This document shows, one piece after another, positions 1-9,686 of a stretch of 64,000 nt of DNA. The position numbers and the translations under genes were made by a program. The stretch covers positions 1 to 64,000 of the forward strand of contig CAZRRO010000001.1 of the NCBI GenBank assembly GCA_964602595.1, given 5' to 3'. Within the stretch, counting starts at the first letter, position 1; each line of letters starts with the position of its first letter. The notes below the pieces were generated by a model. It did no database searches. It had not been told where the DNA came from and was given only the letters and a program-made list of their open reading frames with translations. This stretch comes from CAIWAH01 sp964602595. Its GTDB lineage: Bacteria; Verrucomicrobiota; Verrucomicrobiia; Limisphaerales; UBA9464.

Positions 1-22
1 TGAGCGTGCCGCCCTGCAAATC

Positions 23-29
23 AAGGAGA
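23..29 (+). promoter_or_regulatory. Shine-Dalgarno site deciding the start of the first gene
   Basis: AAGGAGA lies 7 bases before the ATG at 37. This near-perfect site matters because it supports a start upstream of the REP-like repeat, so the repeat is translated. The only bases before it are too few to define another gene; the TGA at 1-3 could be the stop of a preceding one. Confidence 0.75.
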
Positions 30-36
30 CCCAGCC

Positions 37-3000
37 ATGAAATCCGACTCCACAACCCGCACGCTGGCCGAAGTAGGGCAGGCTGCCAGCCTGCCCGCTG
101 CGCCGGCAGGCGCGAAACGCGGACGCATTGAGACTAACGCATTGGGCAGGCTAGCAGCCTGCCCTACTTTGGCTTGGCCTCGAGCAATCGTTTGGCTCTT
201 TACCCTGTGGTGGGGTGTTTCCGCTTGGGCACAGGAACCCGGCCTCATGGCCCATTGGCGCTTCGCTCCGGACCGTCAGTTGGGCGACGACGTGAAACCC
301 GTCTTCGGTGGGCCTGACGTCACCTTCACCGGCGCCGTGAAATTCATCGGCGACCCCGCGCCGCCGCGCGTGGAGCTCGACGGCCAGACCACCGACCTGA
401 CCGTTGCGCCGGACCTTTCCAAGGCGCTGCTGCCGACGCAGGACCTTACCGTGGAATCATGGGTGCGGATGGACCGGGCCGAGGCTTGGGGCGCGATTTT
501 CGGCGTCGTGCAGGACAACGGCGAGTTCGAGCGCGGCTTCCTGCTCGGCAACCGGGATTCCGCGTTCTGCTTCGCCTTGGCATCGGACAAGACCAAGAAG
601 CTGAACTACCTCGCCGCGGCCAAGGCCTTTGAACTTGGCCGTTGGTATCATGTCGTCGGCACCTACGACGGCGCGGCGCTGAAGCTCTACGTCAACGGCA
701 CCCTCGCCGCCGAGGCAGCGACCGAAGCCGGGCCGATCGCCTATCCACCCAAGGCGCCCGTCACCATTGGTGCCTACAAGGACGACGACGAAAACTACCG
801 GCTCACCGGCGCCATCCATGAGGTGCGGCTGTTCCGCCGGGCGCTAACCGTGGGCGAGATCGGCAGCCGTTACACGGTCAGGAAGGCGGAATTCCCCGAA
901 CCCGCGCCCCCGCCGAAGCTGCTGCGGCTGGCCTACGGTCCTTTCGTGGATTGGCGGGACCGCAACACCGCCGTGGTGACCTACGAAACCGATGCGGCGA
1001 TCCCAACCCGGCTGGAACTGGAACTGCCCGGCGGCAAGATGGTCAGCCTGGGCCAGGATGGAACCCGCACGCGCCATGAGGTCGTGCTCAGCAACCTGAA
1101 GCCGGACTTGGAGCACCATTACCGTATCCTCGCTCCCGCGGACGGCGCGAATCCGGTGCAGAGCAAGCGCTACCAGTTCGACACCACGTTCTATTGGGAA
1201 CCGCCGATGGTGCCCGCCGCCGCGGCCAAGGTCGCCGCCGAGGACACCAAACTCGCCAAGGTCGCCGCCGACCTGCTGAAGCAATCCGGCGCCCGTGACG
1301 GCTACTGCTTCGTGCTGGGCGCTGTAGATGGACGGTTGGTGCTCGAACTCGTCCGCCAGAGTCGGATGGACGTGATCGTGGTCGAGTCGGATCCGGCCCG
1401 TATCCCGGCTGTCCGCAAGACCTTGGACCGCGCCGGCGTTTACGGCGCCCGGGCCAGCGTGCATCACGCCAAGGGAAGTGAACTGCCCTTCGGCGACATG
1501 ATGGCGAACCTCATCGTGTCCGAATCCGCGCTGTTCAACGGCGAGCCGCCGTTGGTCTCGGCCGCCGAAGTGGTCCGGCTGCAGCGGCCCGTCGGCGGTG
1601 CCGTGCTGCTGGGCACCCCGAATCGGAGTTTCGCGAAACAACCGTCAAAGGCCGCTTGGGAAAAGTGGGCCGCAGGCGCGGAACTTCCCTTAGCGAATCT
1701 GGAGGCCGGCGAGGACGGACTCTGGCTGCGTTCGGTCCGTCCCGCCCTCGTCGGCGCCGGCGAGTGGAGCCACCAATACGGCAGTGCTGACAACTCCGCG
1801 TGCAGTCAGGACGAACTGGTGGGTGGCGAACTTCAGCCTGCCTGGTGGGGCGATCCCGGTCCGCGTCCAATGCCGGACCGCGGCAATCGCAACCCGGCGC
1901 CGCTCAGCGTTAACGGCCGGCTATTTGTCCAGGGCAACCGCGTTTTGTTCGGCCTCGACGCCTACAATGGGGCCATCCTGTGGTCGCTTTCGGCGCCCGA
2001 AGTCCGGCGCGCCAACGTCACCCGCGACTGCAGCAACTGGGCCGCGGCCGGAGACCGGGTTTACCTCGTCCACGGCCGCTACTGTCTGGCGCTCGACGGC
2101 CAGACGGGTGAACGAGCCAAACGCTTCGAAGTCGTTGAGAACACCCCCGGCGCCTACGACTGGGGCTACGTGTCGGTGACCAAGGACTGGCTGATCGGCA
2201 GCCGCCAGAAATCCGGCGGCGCTTACCTGGGCGACGATGGCGAATGGTATGAGGATTACGCCCCGGACCAGGTCAGCCGCGTGACCAGCGACCGGCTGTT
2301 CGCCTACGAGCCGGCGACCGGCAAGCACAAGTGGACCTACCAGCGTGGCGCGATCCTGAACTCCACCATCACCATCGCTGACGGCATGGTGCTGTTCCTG
2401 GAGAGCCGGAATCCCGCGGCGCTGGCGACCAACACCTGCCGCCTGCCCAACGAGGTGCTCACCGACCAGGTGCTCGTCGCCCTAGACGCGAACACCGGCA
2501 GGGAGCTGTGGCAGAAGGCCCACGACTTCAGCGCGTGCCAGTTCATGACCTACCTCGTCTATGCGAACAGCACCGCGGTCGTGACCGGCACGGACAAGAA
2601 CAAGAACTACCACACGTTCGCCTTCAACGCCCCGCCGCCCGGCCGCAAGGATGCAGGCGATTCGGTCGAGGATGCCATTCCGGGACGCCTGCTGTGGTCG
2701 GATACCCACAAGGAGGACAAGGGCCACCACAGCGGCCACCTCCAGCATCCGCTCATCGTCGGCAGCACCTTCTTCTCCGACCAACGTTCGTTCGACCTGC
2801 GGGCCGGCAAGCTGCTCCGCACCGATCTGCCGGAGCGGCGCGGCTGCGGCGTGATGTCGGCCGCGAAAAACGCGGTGTTCTTCCGCCACCACTTCCACGG
2901 CATGTGGGATCTTAAGTCCGACAAACGCGTCCAGTTCGAGGGCATCCGCACCGGCTGCTGGCTGGGACTCATCACTTCCGGCGGCATGCTGCTCGCACCC

Positions 3001-3081
3001 GAAAGCAGCGCCGGCTGCTCCTGCACCCACGCGATCCAGACGTCGGTGGGCTACTTCCCGAAGTCATTGGTCAAACGATGA
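37..3081 (+). CDS. Secreted LamG / methyltransferase-like / PQQ-propeller protein
   Basis: A 1014-residue exported protein. Residues about 12-48 are encoded by a REP-like inverted repeat. A hydrophobic segment (about 50-65, ending SAWAQ) looks like a signal peptide pushed unusually far from the N-terminus. A LamG/concanavalin-like domain follows (about 68-285), then a fibronectin-III-like segment (about 298-375). Next is a Rossmann region resembling a SAM methyltransferase (about 395-530; VLGAVDGRL as motif I, VVESDP as the acidic strand end). The C-terminal half is a PQQ-type beta-propeller with repeated LDAxTG/LW patterns. This architecture is known as a family in Planctomycetes and Verrucomicrobia, but its substrate is not known to me. 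The start is fixed by the AAGGAGA site. The stop overlaps the next ATG (ATGA), suggesting translational coupling to the pseudopilin. Confidence 0.85.
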   Translation: MKSDSTTRTLAEVGQAASLPAAPAGAKRGRIETNALGRLAACPTLAWPRAIVWLFTLWWGVSAWAQEPGLMAHWRFAPDRQLGDDVKPVFGGPDVTFTGAVKFIGDPAPPRVELDGQTTDLTVAPDLSKALLPTQDLTVESWVRMDRAEAWGAIFGVVQDNGEFERGFLLGNRDSAFCFALASDKTKKLNYLAAAKAFELGRWYHVVGTYDGAALKLYVNGTLAAEAATEAGPIAYPPKAPVTIGAYKDDDENYRLTGAIHEVRLFRRALTVGEIGSRYTVRKAEFPEPAPPPKLLRLAYGPFVDWRDRNTAVVTYETDAAIPTRLELELPGGKMVSLGQDGTRTRHEVVLSNLKPDLEHHYRILAPADGANPVQSKRYQFDTTFYWEPPMVPAAAAKVAAEDTKLAKVAADLLKQSGARDGYCFVLGAVDGRLVLELVRQSRMDVIVVESDPARIPAVRKTLDRAGVYGARASVHHAKGSELPFGDMMANLIVSESALFNGEPPLVSAAEVVRLQRPVGGAVLLGTPNRSFAKQPSKAAWEKWAAGAELPLANLEAGEDGLWLRSVRPALVGAGEWSHQYGSADNSACSQDELVGGELQPAWWGDPGPRPMPDRGNRNPAPLSVNGRLFVQGNRVLFGLDAYNGAILWSLSAPEVRRANVTRDCSNWAAAGDRVYLVHGRYCLALDGQTGERAKRFEVVENTPGAYDWGYVSVTKDWLIGSRQKSGGAYLGDDGEWYEDYAPDQVSRVTSDRLFAYEPATGKHKWTYQRGAILNSTITIADGMVLFLESRNPAALATNTCRLPNEVLTDQVLVALDANTGRELWQKAHDFSACQFMTYLVYANSTAVVTGTDKNKNYHTFAFNAPPPGRKDAGDSVEDAIPGRLLWSDTHKEDKGHHSGHLQHPLIVGSTFFSDQRSFDLRAGKLLRTDLPERRGCGVMSAAKNAVFFRHHFHGMWDLKSDKRVQFEGIRTGCWLGLITSGGMLLAPESSAGCSCTHAIQTSVGYFPKSLVKR
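71..169. repeat. REP-like element with two inverted hairpin arms
   Basis: Two 26-base arms (71-96 and 144-169) are inverted copies of each other with one mismatch, separated by 47 bases. Each arm is itself almost palindromic: GGGCAGGCT, a short centre, then AGCCTGCCC. It therefore resembles a bipartite REP/BIME unit. It lies inside the coding sequence starting at 37 and is open in that frame. I see no clear target-site duplication. Confidence 0.85.
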
Positions 3082-3869
3082 TCACGGTCCCGAAGCAGAA
3101 CCGTAACCCACCATTGCTTTCCCGACCGGGCCGCGACTTCTACAACTGCCGGAACATGTGTCGCGGCAGACTGTCCTCGCGGGGCTTCACGCTCATCGAG
3201 TTGCTGGTGGTGATTGCAATCATCGCGATCCTGGCCGGCCTGATGTTGCCCGCCTTGGGCCAGGCCAAGAATCGCGCCCAGCAGTCGGCCTGCCTGTCGA
3301 ACCTCCACCAGATCGGCCTGGCGGCCGCCATGTATGTGGACGACTTCCAGGGGCGTATGCCAGACGTGCCCGACTCCGAGCTCCAGTTGACCCCGCCCGT
3401 GGATTCGAAGGGCAAACGATACAATTCGATGGGGTCGTTCATGCCCCTATTCCAGCCGTATCTTCGCACGTCGCGAATCTGGCTCAGCCCGCCGGTTCCG
3501 CTGACGGCCTCCAACGACTGGCGCCGGCATTTCCTGAGTCCGTGGCGGGAGGGCGGGACCAATGCGCCCGGGCTCGGCTGGGCCAACTACCTGAGCGACA
3601 AGCTCGCGGAACCCAACCCGGAACAAGCCCGCTACCTGCGCGGCCGCACGCCCGAGAGCGTGGCGCTGAAACGCGGCACCAGCGTCTCCGCGGAGGAATG
3701 GCTCATGACCCCGTTCTTTGAGAAGGCTTGGTGGCCCGGCTTCAAGGCCGACTGGACGCACGCCGGCAGCGAACCGCCCGCGAAGGGTTGGTCCGCCCAC
3801 CGGGGAGGCCGCAACCAACTTTACCTCGACCAACACGCCGGCTGGGTTCGCCGGGACATCGACCGCTGA
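3078..3869 (+). CDS. Orphan type II secretion/type IV pilin-like pseudopilin
   Basis: Contains a class III prepilin leader: a basic stretch, then RGF-TLIELLVVIAIIAILAG with the +5 glutamate, and a hydrophobic helix that anchors the protein in the inner membrane before prepilin-peptidase cleavage at G-F. Cysteine and SNLHQIGLA-type residues follow, as in the very numerous verrucomicrobial and planctomycete pseudopilins. The ORF starts at 3078, overlapping the previous stop. An internal ATG at 3156 would give a shorter, more typical 10-residue leader, and I consider it equally likely. No other secretion-system gene is nearby. The C-terminus (NQLYLDQHAGWVRRD) fits the usual H-x-G-type end of this family. 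Confidence 0.8.
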   Translation: MITVPKQNRNPPLLSRPGRDFYNCRNMCRGRLSSRGFTLIELLVVIAIIAILAGLMLPALGQAKNRAQQSACLSNLHQIGLAAAMYVDDFQGRMPDVPDSELQLTPPVDSKGKRYNSMGSFMPLFQPYLRTSRIWLSPPVPLTASNDWRRHFLSPWREGGTNAPGLGWANYLSDKLAEPNPEQARYLRGRTPESVALKRGTSVSAEEWLMTPFFEKAWWPGFKADWTHAGSEPPAKGWSAHRGGRNQLYLDQHAGWVRRDIDR

Positions 3870-4042
3870 GGTCCACCGCCCGAGGCTGCCCGATTTGGTG
3901 GATTGGCCCCAACCGCAACGCCCGAACTAAGGTCCCCGCAAACAACGAAGATTGCGGATTACTCCGGTGGCCCGGCCGCCCCGAAACGCGAGCAATCCGC
4001 CGCCGTCCTGCCAATTTTACCGCCGATCCAATCCTACTCCCG

Positions 4043-5329
4043 ATGTCCATCCCGAGCACCTCGTTCACTGTCAACGGCCGCACCTACAACCCGCCGGCCA
4101 AACCCATCGCCGTCATCTGCCTCGACGGCTCGGCCGACGAATACCTCGACGCCGCCCTCGCCCGGGGCCGGATGCCGAATCTCGCCCGCATGGCCGCGAC
4201 CGGCTGGCGTGGGTTTGCCCGCGGCCAGATGCCCAGCTTCACCAACGTCAACAACAGCTCCATCGTTACCGGGGTTCCGCCCAGCATCCACGGTATCGGC
4301 GGCAACTTCTTCTACGACACCTCCATCGGGCAGGAGGTGATGATGAACTCCGCGAAGTTTCTTCGTTGCGACACTATTTTTAGGGCGGCGTGCATCGCCG
4401 GACGACGAGTAGGAGTCGTCACTGCGAAGGAAAAGCTACGCGACATCTTCGCTGCTGGCATTATGCCCAGTGCCAGAGTGATGTCCCCAATTCCTGTCCT
4501 GCCTTCGGCGATTGCGTTCTCCTCCGAGAAGGCCCGCGAAGCCAAGCTGGAAACACACGGCATCGCCGATGTCGAGGCGCTCGTCGGCCCCACGCCGCAC
4601 ATCTATTCCGGCGATGCTTCGATCTACGTGCTCAAGGCCGGGGTGAAGTTGCTGGCCGCCGGCCGGGCCGACTTCCTTTACCTGAGCACCACCGACTTCA
4701 TGCAGCACAAGTTTGTGCCCGAAGCCCCGGAGGCGCTCGACTTCTACGCGGGCATCGACGCCGAGATCGGCAAGCTGCTGGAACTGGGCGCGCTCGTCGG
4801 CGTCACGGCCGACCACGGCATGAACTCCAAGCAGAAGCCCGACGGCTCGCCGAATGTCATCTACCTGGAATCGGAACTCGTGAAGCAGTTCGGCGACGGC
4901 TTCCGGGTCATCCTGCCGATTACCGATCCCTACGTGGTGCATCACGGCGCATTGGGCTCGTTCGCGCAGGTGCATTTGCCCACCGACTTCAAGGGCACGC
5001 TCGCGGAAGTCATCGCGTTCGTCGCGGCCCTGCCCGGCATCAGCGAAGTTCATCCCCGCGACCTCGCTGCCCGCCTGATGGAACTCCCGCCGGACCGCAT
5101 GGGCGACTTGGTGGTCTGCTCCGGCCGCGACGTGGTCCTCGGCCGCACGCCCGCCTACCACGATCTCAAGGCCATCGAGGGTGGCCTGCGCTCGCACGGC
5201 GGCCGCTACGAGGAAATGGTGCCGTTCATCTTCAGCGCGCCGTTGAAGCCCGCCTACGCGGCCCGCGCGCTGGGTGACCCGCGCAACTTCGACATCTTCG
5301 AATTCACCTGCAACGGCCTCGCGGCCTGA
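4043..5329 (+). CDS. phnA: Phosphonoacetate hydrolase
   Basis: Predicted to split phosphonoacetate into acetate and phosphate, the last step of the PhnW-PhnY-PhnA route for 2-aminoethylphosphonate. The 428-residue protein belongs to the alkaline phosphatase/NPP superfamily. The two-zinc site is readable: D28 (CLDGS), nucleophile T67 (PSFTNVNN), D218 and H222 (TTDFMQH), D257-H258 (TADHG) and the C-terminal RSHGGR histidine. The start at ATG 4043 gives the family N-terminus; upstream in-frame codons have no family-like sequence. phnY lies 0.85 kb downstream with a pseudopilin gene between them. Oddity: codons for residues about 99-162 use far more A/T-ending codons than the rest, and residues about 137-156 look unlike the family (see findings). 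No phnW or transporter is in the window. Confidence 0.88.
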   Translation: MSIPSTSFTVNGRTYNPPAKPIAVICLDGSADEYLDAALARGRMPNLARMAATGWRGFARGQMPSFTNVNNSSIVTGVPPSIHGIGGNFFYDTSIGQEVMMNSAKFLRCDTIFRAACIAGRRVGVVTAKEKLRDIFAAGIMPSARVMSPIPVLPSAIAFSSEKAREAKLETHGIADVEALVGPTPHIYSGDASIYVLKAGVKLLAAGRADFLYLSTTDFMQHKFVPEAPEALDFYAGIDAEIGKLLELGALVGVTADHGMNSKQKPDGSPNVIYLESELVKQFGDGFRVILPITDPYVVHHGALGSFAQVHLPTDFKGTLAEVIAFVAALPGISEVHPRDLAARLMELPPDRMGDLVVCSGRDVVLGRTPAYHDLKAIEGGLRSHGGRYEEMVPFIFSAPLKPAYAARALGDPRNFDIFEFTCNGLAA

Positions 5330-5346
5330 CGCCTGCCCTCATCGCC

Positions 5347-6150
<804 letters not shown>

Positions 6151-6177
6151 TTCCCCACCCATTTTCGCAATCTCCCG

Positions 6178-7590
6178 ATGAACCTCACCTGCTTCCTCGC
6201 CGGCCAGCCCATCCAGTCGGCCAGCACGCTCACCATCCGCAGTCCCTACGACGGTTCCGTCTCCGGCACCGTCACGCTCGCCACCCGCGCCGACACCGAG
6301 GCCGCGATCGCGAAGGCCACCGCCTTCCGCGACACGCCCACCCGCTACCAGCGCAGCGAGATCCTGGAAAAGACCCGCGCCGCCCTCGAGGCCCGGCGCG
6401 AGGAATTCGGCCGCACCATTTCCAGCGAAGCCGGCCTTGCCCTCCGCGAAGGCCGCTACGAGGTCGGCCGCACCATCGACGTGCTGCGCTTCGCCGCGAT
6501 GGAGACGCTGCGCGACGACGGCCAGATCTTCTCCTGCGACATCTCCGCCCAGGGCAAGCCGCGCAAGATTTTCACCACGCGCGAACCGCTCCGCTGCGCC
6601 GTCGCCATCACACCGTTCAACCATCCGTTGAACCAGGTCGCCCACAAGCTCGGCCCCGCCATCGCCGCCGGCACCCCGATCATCCTCAAGCCGTCCGAGA
6701 AGACCCCGCTCGTCGCTCTCAAGTTCGCCGAACTGCTCTACGCCGCCGGCCTGCCCGGCCCCATGCTCAGCGTGCTGCTCGGGCCCACGGCCGACGTCGC
6801 CGAGGTGCTCGTGAAACATCCCGACGTGGACGTGGTCGCCTTCACCGGCAGCGTGCCCGTGGGCAAACGCATCGCCGCCACCGCTGGTTACAAGAAACTC
6901 GTGCTCGAACTTGGCGGCAACGACCCGCTGATCGTGCTCGACGACGCGGACCTCGACCTCGCCGTGACCCTCGCCGCCGAGGGCAGCTACCGGAACTCCG
7001 GCCAACGCTGCACCGCCGTGAAGCGCATCCTCGTGCAGGACGGCATCGCGTCCGAGTTCACCCGCCGCCTCGTCGAGAAGACCCGCGAATACGTGTGCGG
7101 CAACCCGCTCGATGAAGCTACCAAGGTCGGCACCGTCATCGACGAAGCCTCCGCCGTTTACCTCGAAACCGTGGTGCAGGAAGCCGTGGCAGCGGGCGCG
7201 CGGGTGCTCATCGGTGGAGAACGCCGGGGTGCCCGGCTCCAACCCACCGTCATCGCCGACGTGCCGCGCGACTGCCGGATGGTGGTCGCCGAGAGCTTCG
7301 GACCGCTCGCACCCATCCTCACCGTGCGCGACCTCGACGACGCCCTCACGCTCGCCAACTCGACCGCCTACGGCCTGAGCTCCGGCGTGGTGACCACCAA
7401 CCTGAACAGCGCGATGAAAGCGATCCGCACGCTCCGTTGCGGCACGGTGAACATCAACGAGGTTCCCGGCTTCCGCGTGGAGAACTCCCCCTTCGGCGGC
7501 ATCAAGGACTCCGGCCTCGGCATCAAGGAAGGCGTCATCGAGGCCATGAAGGGCTACAGCTACGTGAAGACGTTTTCGCTGCCGTGGTAA
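6178..7590 (+). CDS. phnY: Phosphonoacetaldehyde dehydrogenase
   Basis: A 470-residue aldehyde dehydrogenase superfamily member predicted to oxidise phosphonoacetaldehyde to phosphonoacetate with NAD+, supplying the PhnA substrate. The catalytic cysteine is C278 (SGQRCTAVKR) and the general-base glutamate E244 (LELGGNDP). NAD-binding features (ITPFNHP, KPSEKTP, FTGSVPVGK) are intact, and the C-terminus ends KTFSLPW. The assignment to PhnY rather than another aldehyde dehydrogenase rests on these sequence features plus the nearby phnA. A related succinate- or lactaldehyde-type enzyme is the main alternative. No phnW aminotransferase is visible here. Confidence 0.82.
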   Translation: MNLTCFLAGQPIQSASTLTIRSPYDGSVSGTVTLATRADTEAAIAKATAFRDTPTRYQRSEILEKTRAALEARREEFGRTISSEAGLALREGRYEVGRTIDVLRFAAMETLRDDGQIFSCDISAQGKPRKIFTTREPLRCAVAITPFNHPLNQVAHKLGPAIAAGTPIILKPSEKTPLVALKFAELLYAAGLPGPMLSVLLGPTADVAEVLVKHPDVDVVAFTGSVPVGKRIAATAGYKKLVLELGGNDPLIVLDDADLDLAVTLAAEGSYRNSGQRCTAVKRILVQDGIASEFTRRLVEKTREYVCGNPLDEATKVGTVIDEASAVYLETVVQEAVAAGARVLIGGERRGARLQPTVIADVPRDCRMVVAESFGPLAPILTVRDLDDALTLANSTAYGLSSGVVTTNLNSAMKAIRTLRCGTVNINEVPGFRVENSPFGGIKDSGLGIKEGVIEAMKGYSYVKTFSLPW

Positions 7591-7727
7591 CATTTCCGAC
7601 GGGCCGACTCGGCGATCGCACCGGGTCTGATTCGAATTAGGGAGCAACTCGGGTTTGCCGGATGGGCGGTTGACCGGTTCGCGCGTCCGGGGTTCCTTCC
7701 CGGGCGCCGTCGCGCACCTACTTGACC

Positions 7728-8204
7728 ATGAAGACATCCCTCCTCTCCTCGCTGATCCTGGCCGCCGCCCTCTTCCCACTGGGTTGCACTGAAAAGGACT
7801 CATCCACCACCTCGGCGGCCGCCGTGGACACGTCGAAGAGCGAATCGACCTTTGCCTCCGCCGAAGCCAGCGTGAAAGCCGGTTACGACAAGGTTGCGAC
7901 CGCCGTTCGGAACACCGACTGGTCGGCCGCCACCACCGCGGTCGAGGACCTCGCGAGCAACGCCAAGCTGACCGACGAACAGAAGGCCACGCTCCGGACG
8001 CTGTCCGACGACATCAAGGCCAAGGCGGCCGCGGCGACGGCGCAGGCCAAGGAAAAGGCCGCGCAACTGGCGGAAGATGCCAAGAAGGCGGGCGCCAAGG
8101 CGGTGGACGAAGCGGGCAAGCTGGCCGAGAAAGCCAAGGAAGCGACCACCAAGGCGGCCCAGGACGCCTCGAAGGCCGCCGCCGACCTGCTGCCGAAGAA
8201 GTAG
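7728..8204 (+). CDS. Ala/Lys-rich helical lipoprotein
   Basis: A 158-residue predicted lipoprotein. The N-terminus MKTSLLSSLILAAALFPLGC ends in a lipobox (PLGC), so it should be lipidated and held in the envelope. The rest is strongly helical with repeated A-K-A/E-K-A patterns, suggestive of a coiled coil or an apolipoprotein/LEA-like amphipathic helix. ATG at 7728 is preferred over a TTG two codons earlier. It ends 6 bases from the convergent DUF3445 gene, leaving no room for a separate terminator. Function unknown. Confidence 0.7.
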   Translation: MKTSLLSSLILAAALFPLGCTEKDSSTTSAAAVDTSKSESTFASAEASVKAGYDKVATAVRNTDWSAATTAVEDLASNAKLTDEQKATLRTLSDDIKAKAAAATAQAKEKAAQLAEDAKKAGAKAVDEAGKLAEKAKEATTKAAQDASKAAADLLPKK

Positions 8205-8210
8205 GCCGGT

Positions 8211-9023
8211 TCAGCCTGCCAACCCGCGCAACAGCGCGGCCCGCGCCGGCTGGATGCCCTTATACTCCGCGATGGCGTCCGGCATGGTTTCCAGCATTTG
8301 CCGGAATGCCTCACGGACGCCGGGATCGGCCAGCACCTCGGTCAGCGGATGCACCGTGAGGTGGATGACAAACAGCAGTCCACCGGAGCGGGGCAAGGCC
8401 CGGAACGCTTGGTGTTCGACCCGGAGCCACACTTGGTCCACCGCGGCCGCCGGTCCCAGCCGGGGCAGGCGGCGGCGGGGATGCAAGTTGCGTTCGGGCA
8501 CGACGGCCAGTCCCCAGTTCTCGCGCTCGAAGACCGACCCGGACGGCAGCTTGGCCAGGAACGTCCGGATGCGCGGTCCAAGGTCAGCGTTCAAGGTCGG
8601 CACGGGCCCGTGAATCGCCTCCACGGTTTGGCCCAGTTTTTCCTCGGGTGCCCAGGACGACGGAAAACAAACCGAGCCCGCCACCATCCGGAATTCGTCC
8701 CCGGCGTCACGGCGCAGCAACACAAAGTCCGGTTCCCAGGCGGACGCCAACGCGCGCAACCGGTTTTCGCCACCGCTGGGCAGATTCCGACGCCACTCCT
8801 CCGGGAACAGGACCAAGGCGTCTTCGAGCTCCGGCGCACCCTCCGCCGGCCAGAAACAGACCGGGACCTCCGTCTGAGACAGCCAGCGTCGGCGTTCGGC
8901 CAGCACGGGCGAGTCTGCAGTCGGCACAAACCACCGGTCATCGCCTCGGCGAACCCCGAACTCGAAACGGTAACGGTCCCCGCGGAACAGCCGGGCGAAG
9001 AATTCTGGCGACGGCGTGACCAC
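8211..9023 (-). CDS. DUF3445 / heme-dependent oxidative N-demethylase-like protein
   Basis: A 270-residue protein matching the DUF3445 (HODM alpha-subunit-like) family, which includes heme-dependent demethylases of methylated amines. Family-like blocks seen: HGPVPTLNADLGPRIRTFL, ENWGLAVVPERNLHPRR, LRVEHQAFRALPRSGGLLFVI with conserved histidine/arginine, and a C-terminal MPDAIAEYKG. It starts with GTG only 5 bases after the purE stop, so it is probably cotranscribed with purE. The substrate cannot be read from the sequence and no partner reductase subunit lies nearby; demethylase activity is inference from the family. Confidence 0.75.
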   Translation of the reverse strand: MVTPSPEFFARLFRGDRYRFEFGVRRGDDRWFVPTADSPVLAERRRWLSQTEVPVCFWPAEGAPELEDALVLFPEEWRRNLPSGGENRLRALASAWEPDFVLLRRDAGDEFRMVAGSVCFPSSWAPEEKLGQTVEAIHGPVPTLNADLGPRIRTFLAKLPSGSVFERENWGLAVVPERNLHPRRRLPRLGPAAAVDQVWLRVEHQAFRALPRSGGLLFVIHLTVHPLTEVLADPGVREAFRQMLETMPDAIAEYKGIQPARAALLRGLAG

Positions 9024-9028
9024 GGCGG

Positions 9029-9526
9029 TCAGGCTTCCTGGCCCGGCGTGCGGTGGGCCAACACCTTGGCCGTCTGCTCCGCGCGGAACGTTTCGTAGGC
9101 GGCGCGGAACTGCGGGTATTTGTTGCCCAGGATCGCGACCGCGAGCAGGGCGGCATTGATCGCCCCGGCCTTGCCGATGGCCATGGTCCCGACCGGGACG
9201 CCGCCGGGCATCTGGACGATGCTCAGCAAAGAATCCATGCCGTTAAGCGCCTTGGATTGCACCGGCACGCCCAGCACCGGCAGCACCGTCTTGCTGGCGC
9301 ACATCCCCGGCAGATGGGCCGCCCCGCCGGCGCCGGCGATGATCACCTCGATCCCCCGCCCCGCGGCCGCGGCGGCGAATTCAAACAGCAAGTCCGGCGT
9401 GCGGTGGGCCGAGACCACGCTGGCCTCATGCGGAACCCCCAGCGCGGTGAGCTGCTGGGCGGCGTGCTGCATCGTTTCCCAATCGGACTGGGACCCCATG
9501 ATGATCGCGACAAGAGGGGAACTCAT
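9029..9526 (-). CDS. purE: 5-(carboxyamino)imidazole ribonucleotide mutase
   Basis: A 165-residue class I PurE, which converts N5-CAIR to CAIR in purine synthesis. Diagnostic motifs: IIMGSQSDWETM near the N-terminus, VVSAHRTPD, IAGAGGAAHLPGM and the PVQSKALNGMDSLLSIVQMPGGVPV substrate loop. The length fits the family. ATG at 9526 is the obvious start. purK, the usual partner, is not in the window. The gene heads a two-gene minus-strand unit with the DUF3445 gene, divergent from the molybdoenzyme gene. Confidence 0.93.
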   Translation of the reverse strand: MSSPLVAIIMGSQSDWETMQHAAQQLTALGVPHEASVVSAHRTPDLLFEFAAAAAGRGIEVIIAGAGGAAHLPGMCASKTVLPVLGVPVQSKALNGMDSLLSIVQMPGGVPVGTMAIGKAGAINAALLAVAILGNKYPQFRAAYETFRAEQTAKVLAHRTPGQEA

Positions 9527-9686
9527 GACCCGGCGAGTGAAGTCGTCAGACCGGAAAGCTCAAAGCTCAAAAACAGCCATCGCGCCCCGGTTATCGCCGA
9601 CCAGATCCGAGAGGAACCGCCCATGCCAGTCCACGTCGGCCGAATTTGCCCTTCCGGCACCACGGCCCCGCCCGCATCCTTAGCCC

